Below are positions 7,206 to 9,548 of a DNA stretch of 9,548 nucleotides, piece after piece. Each line of letters starts with the position of its first letter. Position 1 is the stretch's first letter. Both the position numbers and the translations under genes were made by a program. This DNA is from an uncultured Bacilli bacterium (lineage in GTDB: Bacteria > Bacillota_I > Bacilli_A > RF39 > UBA660): NCBI GenBank assembly GCA_944372725.1, contig CALWAA010000029.1, forward strand, positions 1 through 9,548, given 5' to 3'. The notes under the pieces are model-generated. The model ran no database searches. It saw only the letters and a program-made list of their open reading frames with translations, and was not told the origin of the DNA.

Positions 7206-7797
7206 ACAAATGATTTACGTTTTCAATGACATATGGATTACTAATTGTTCCACTTCCGGTTATTGTGATATTAGCGTTCAGATTTATTACTGGGCGCACA
7301 CCACACGTGGCATACACGTAGTTGTTGCTGAGGGAACCATACGAATACACACGAAACACGTAAGCATAACCGAGGCTATCAACATAAGACGGAGACATAG
7401 TCCAATAATTATTTCCTGTATAAAGGTAATAGCCATAGTTACTTGTTCCTACTCTTCCTCCAGCATAGGCTACTTCATCCGCTGTAATGAGTCCTATTTT
7501 CGTTGTATACATGTCATTGGTATTGCTACATTCATAACTTGGTGCATCATTAGTCCATATTCTTTCATATGCTGCATAGTAGAATGTAGTTCCACTACTT
7601 ACCCAACTATCTCCATTCCTTGTATTTCGGTCATTACAAAATCCGGCACTTCCTCCACTGGCTATCTTGTTATCATAACTTTGCAAGTTATTACTATACC
7701 AACTATCTAGTATTCCTTTAATTGTACTTGCTGTTTCACCATTTTGGGTGCTTGGTCTTTCTCTTTTCCGGCAGTATCTACTTCTGATTTCTCTCCG
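7204..7797 (-). pseudogene. C-terminal part of a frameshifted surface protein
   Basis: This frame is open from the codon after a TAG at 7798-7800 to the stop at 7204 and continues the protein encoded by the adjacent frame. It lacks its own good start: the only nearby candidate is a TTG at 7686 without an SD. The sequence has the repeated surface-domain pattern GLITADEVAYAGG, YLYTGNNYWTMSPS, then a Tyr/Asn/Ser-rich stretch, CGVRPVINL and GTISNPYVIE. The YW-xxSP ... GVRPVINL pattern recalls DUF6273-type domains, possibly with a C-type-lectin/formylglycine-enzyme-like fold (inference). Adding one base to the four-base run at 7742-7745 would join both frames into a protein of about 409 aa. Either the gene is broken, or the assembly has a homopolymer error. 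Codon use changes sharply at 7291-7380. Confidence 0.75.
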
Positions 7798-8432
7798 CTA
7801 TAGATGATTCGTATTGTTCCATCTTCATTAATTCGGATGATTCGCCAATACTTATCGGCAAATACCAAGTAATTATTTTCTACATCGCCTCTATAGTAGT
7901 ATGTTTTCCCTTTACTTGTCGTTTCTTCATAGATTTCTTCTCCACACGTTCTTGCTGTTCCGTTATATGTCTTACTTGTACAACTTGTTTTACTAAAGTC
8001 TGGTGTATCTAGATTTACTTCTATTGTTCCAAGCACTGTATCTACTTTCTTTGTTGTTGAGGTAACAAAATCTAAATAACATTTTGTTCCTTTTGTTGTA
8101 AATGGTATTACATTTAATGTTTTCGTATTACTATCATAGCTTATACTAATACTACTATCTTCTTCACCATTAATTGTACAATAACTTTCTTCGGTTAATT
8201 CATAATTACCATCTGGAATAGTATCTACACTTTCTCCATCTACAGTGATAGCAACAATATTTAAATCTGCTAAACTATAATTAATTGTTCCATTAACCAA
8301 AGGTATACTTTGTGTAACTCTATATTTTGCCTTTGTAAAGTTTAGTATTACTGCACTAATGATTGCTACTACCACTACTCCTATTATAATGTTTCTTTTT
8401 AAATGACTTCTTTTTAATACTTCAAAATTCAT
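7707..8432 (-). CDS. N-terminal part of a membrane-anchored surface protein
   Basis: A bitopic, probably cell-surface protein of unrecognised function. After a short basic cytoplasmic start (FEVLKRSHLKR) comes one membrane segment (about residues 14-31, IIIGVVVVAIISAVIL) and an extracellular part with paired Cys, Ser/Thr-rich beta-like stretches, and the signature KYWRIIRINEDGTIRIIYSGE that opens the surface domain completed in the other frame. There is no lipobox or LPXTG in the visible part. I chose the ATG at 8432: an SD-like aaaggaag lies upstream and a TATACT box (8453-8458) would put transcription start downstream of the alternative ATG at 8465. The frame ends at an early TAG (7707) after an out-of-frame tail (about MVKQQVQLKEY). 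Accessory gene, divergent from the XRE regulator. Confidence 0.75.
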   Translation of the reverse strand: MNFEVLKRSHLKRNIIIGVVVVAIISAVILNFTKAKYRVTQSIPLVNGTINYSLADLNIVAITVDGESVDTIPDGNYELTEESYCTINGEEDSSISISYDSNTKTLNVIPFTTKGTKCYLDFVTSTTKKVDTVLGTIEVNLDTPDFSKTSCTSKTYNGTARTCGEEIYEETTSKGKTYYYRGDVENNYLVFADKYWRIIRINEDGTIRIIYSGEKSEVDTAGKEKDQAPKMVKQQVQLKEY

Positions 8433-8452
8433 GATATATTCTTCCTTTCGTA

Positions 8453-8481
8453 AGTATAACTTCATTTTATTTCGCTAATAA
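8453..8481 (-). promoter_or_regulatory. Likely promoter of the surface-protein gene
   Basis: On the minus strand TATACT (8453-8458, 5 of 6) lies 17 bp from TTATTA (8476-8481, 3 of 6). The expected transcription start (near 8446) is just upstream of the SD of the ATG at 8432 and excludes the ATG at 8465. Confidence 0.45.
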
Positions 8482-8533
8482 TAAAGCTATAATTTTCATA
8501 ACCTATTTTAGCTTATATTAATAATTTAACCCA

Positions 8534-8565
8534 TTTTAGACTAAAAGTCAATACTCTAAATTAGA
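8534..8565. promoter_or_regulatory. Two palindromes, candidate operator of the XRE regulator
   Basis: A perfect 13-bp palindrome (8534-8546, TTTTAG-A-CTAAAA) and a perfect 11-bp palindrome (8555-8565, TCTAA-A-TTAGA) have centres at 8540 and 8560, exactly 20 bp or about two helical turns apart. They share TTAG/CTAA half-sites in opposite order. They lie in the 169-bp divergent region, just upstream of a TATGAT/TAAAGT -10-like stretch (8567-8577) of the regulator gene. Autoregulation, and perhaps control of the surface gene, is inferred from position. Confidence 0.5.
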
Positions 8566-8601
8566 TTATGATAAAGTTTATTTTATAAGGAATGATTAAA
8601 C

Positions 8602-8835
8602 ATGAATAGATTAAAAGATTTAAGAGAAGACAGAGATTTACTTCAAAAAGATATTGCTAAAGTTTTAAATATGTCCCAAACTGGATATTCTAAATACGAA
8701 GTTGAAACTAATGATATTCCTACCGAAATATTAAAAAAACTTGCATCTTATTATGATACAAGTATTGATTATTTACTTTGCTTAACGGATGAGCGAAAAC
8801 CCTATCCTAAAAGCATTTTAAACGATAAAAAATAA
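8602..8835 (+). CDS. XRE-family helix-turn-helix transcriptional regulator
   Basis: A 77-residue single-domain Cro/C1-type (HTH_3) DNA-binding protein. The helix-turn-helix is LQKDIAKVLNMSQTGYSKYE (about 14-33), followed by the typical C-terminal core KKLASYYDTSIDYLL. There is no dimerisation or sensor domain beyond a short charged tail (DERKPYPKSILNDKK), so it probably acts as a dimeric repressor. An SD (aagga) precedes the ATG. It is divergent from the surface-protein gene and preceded by two palindromes that are candidate operators, and it is followed by a strong terminator, so it is monocistronic. Small XRE regulators of this kind are common in mobile and accessory regions. Confidence 0.92.
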   Translation: MNRLKDLREDRDLLQKDIAKVLNMSQTGYSKYEVETNDIPTEILKKLASYYDTSIDYLLCLTDERKPYPKSILNDKK

Positions 8836-8840
8836 TGTTT

Positions 8841-8869
8841 AAATTTCTACGGGCACGTAGGAATTTTTT
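8841..8869 (+). terminator. Strong intrinsic terminator after the XRE gene
   Basis: An 11-bp stem (8841-8851 with 8856-8866, one G-T wobble) with a GGCA tetraloop is followed by T residues (8864-8869), 5 nt after the XRE stop codon. It lies between convergent genes. On the minus strand the stem also ends in TTT after AAA, so weak bidirectional activity is possible. Confidence 0.9.
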
Positions 8870-8873
8870 ATGT

Positions 8874-9548
8874 TTATTTTTTATTTTCCATTTCTAACAA
8901 TGTTTTTTGATGATTAATTTCTGCTTTTAGTTCTTCTTCTGTTGGCATGTATAGCTTATATTTGGTAGCAAATAATTGTTCATTTTCCTTTAAGACTGAG
9001 AATCTTGCTATGTCTTCATCTGTTTCACTACATAAAAGGATGCCAATGGTTGGATTATCATCACTTCTTTTCTTTAACTCATCATACATTCTTACATACA
9101 TATCCATTTGTCCTACGTCTTGATGGGTTATTTTTTTCGTTTTTAAATCAATTAAAATAAAACATTTTAAAATATAATTATAAAATACTAAGTCAATATA
9201 GTAATCTTCTTTTTTCGTTCTAATTAAAACTTGTCTTCCCACAAAAGCATAACCTTTACCGAGTTCAATCATAAATTTTTGTAAGTTATCAATAATTCTT
9301 GTTTCTAATTCTGTTTCGGTATAAGAGCTATCCAAAGTATAACCTAGGAATTCAGCGATAACCGGATTTTTAACAAATTCTAGTTTATCTAGTTTTTGAT
9401 TATCTTTATTATTTTCTAGCATTTCCTTTATAACTGGCTCTTTCTTTTGTGATTTTAATAGACGATAATAATACTGTGTATCTATATTTCGTTGTAATGT
9501 TCTTACACTCCAAGTTTGTTCTAGTGCTTCTTTTTCGTACCAATCTCT
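8874..9548 (-). CDS. YhcG/DUF1016-type PD-(D/E)XK nuclease, 5' end beyond the window
   Basis: The frame is open to the right edge, so the start is not in the window; 224 residues are visible. The N-terminal visible part (RDWYEKEALEQTWSVRTLQR, then QYYYRLLKSQ) matches the helical N-terminal domain of YhcG/DUF1016 proteins. The C-terminal nuclease domain has FVGRQVLIRTKKEDYYIDLVFYN, then KCFILIDLKTKKITHQDVGQMDMYV and NPTIGILLCSE. The Asp in YIDLVFYN and the DLK in LIDLK form the PD-(D/E)XK metal site. An internal ATG at 9422 has no role, as the homologous sequence continues upstream. The family is found in defence and mobile regions, sometimes beside type I restriction genes, but its role is not settled. 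It converges on the XRE gene; the stop at 8874 lies near the shared terminator. Confidence 0.9.
   Translation of the reverse strand, partial: RDWYEKEALEQTWSVRTLQRNIDTQYYYRLLKSQKKEPVIKEMLENNKDNQKLDKLEFVKNPVIAEFLGYTLDSSYTETELETRIIDNLQKFMIELGKGYAFVGRQVLIRTKKEDYYIDLVFYNYILKCFILIDLKTKKITHQDVGQMDMYVRMYDELKKRSDDNPTIGILLCSETDEDIARFSVLKENEQLFATKYKLYMPTEEELKAEINHQKTLLEMENKK

Noticed and set aside
7210..7710. Plus-strand open frame opposite the surface-protein gene
   Set aside because: Low-complexity Ile/Thr/Ser/Cys composition typical of an antisense frame; the minus strand encodes the recognisable domain.
7707..7797. Programmed -1 ribosomal frameshift in the surface gene
   Set aside because: No X XXY YYZ heptamer occurs in the correct frame in the overlap, and no obvious stimulatory hairpin follows.
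1..9548. CRISPR array, tRNA or rRNA genes, riboswitch
   Set aside because: No regularly spaced direct repeats, cloverleaf-like segments or conserved rRNA stretches were seen, and no intergenic gap exceeds about 170 bp.

Overview
The window comes from a low-G+C member of the Bacillota. Gene content (yqeG, yqeH, ylbD and ylbE homologues, a MutL with an endonuclease motif) and A+T-rich, SD-led genes point to Bacilli. A gut lineage near the Erysipelotrichia/Mollicutes border (RF39-like) is my inference from the surface-protein type. The standard bacterial code is used: TGA ends mutL and ylbE, while TGG encodes Trp, so this is not a TGA=Trp Mollicute.

Region 1 (about 1-7150) is chromosomal housekeeping, all on the minus strand. 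In transcription order it is parC (topoisomerase IV subunit A), ylbD, ylbE, a 114-residue gene of unknown function, the overlapping trio yqeG-yqeH-mutL, and a 70-residue gene of unknown function. The two unknown genes each appear to be independent units with their own promoter and an intrinsic terminator. yqeG, yqeH and mutL overlap by 8 bp at each junction and should be translationally coupled, linking a HAD phosphatase, a 30S-assembly GTPase and mismatch repair.

Region 2 (about 7180-9548) is accessory in character and lies where parE would often be found. It holds a membrane-anchored surface protein on the minus strand whose reading frame is broken once (between 7707 and 7797), a small divergent XRE-type regulator on the plus strand preceded by two palindromes 20 bp apart, a strong terminator between convergent genes, and the C-terminal part of a YhcG/DUF1016-type PD-(D/E)XK nuclease that runs off the right edge.

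The most interesting signal is a segment of about 90-120 bp near the 3' end of the surface gene (core 7291-7380). It is about 51% G+C, poor in A on the coding strand, and has only one A-ending codon in 30, in an otherwise A/T-rich gene. Position, composition and predicted fold class resemble the variable region of a diversity-generating retroelement target, or an imported recombination cassette. No reverse transcriptase or template repeat is in the window, so this is a hypothesis. A second useful observation is an apparent relocation of the MutL sliding-clamp motif into its linker.
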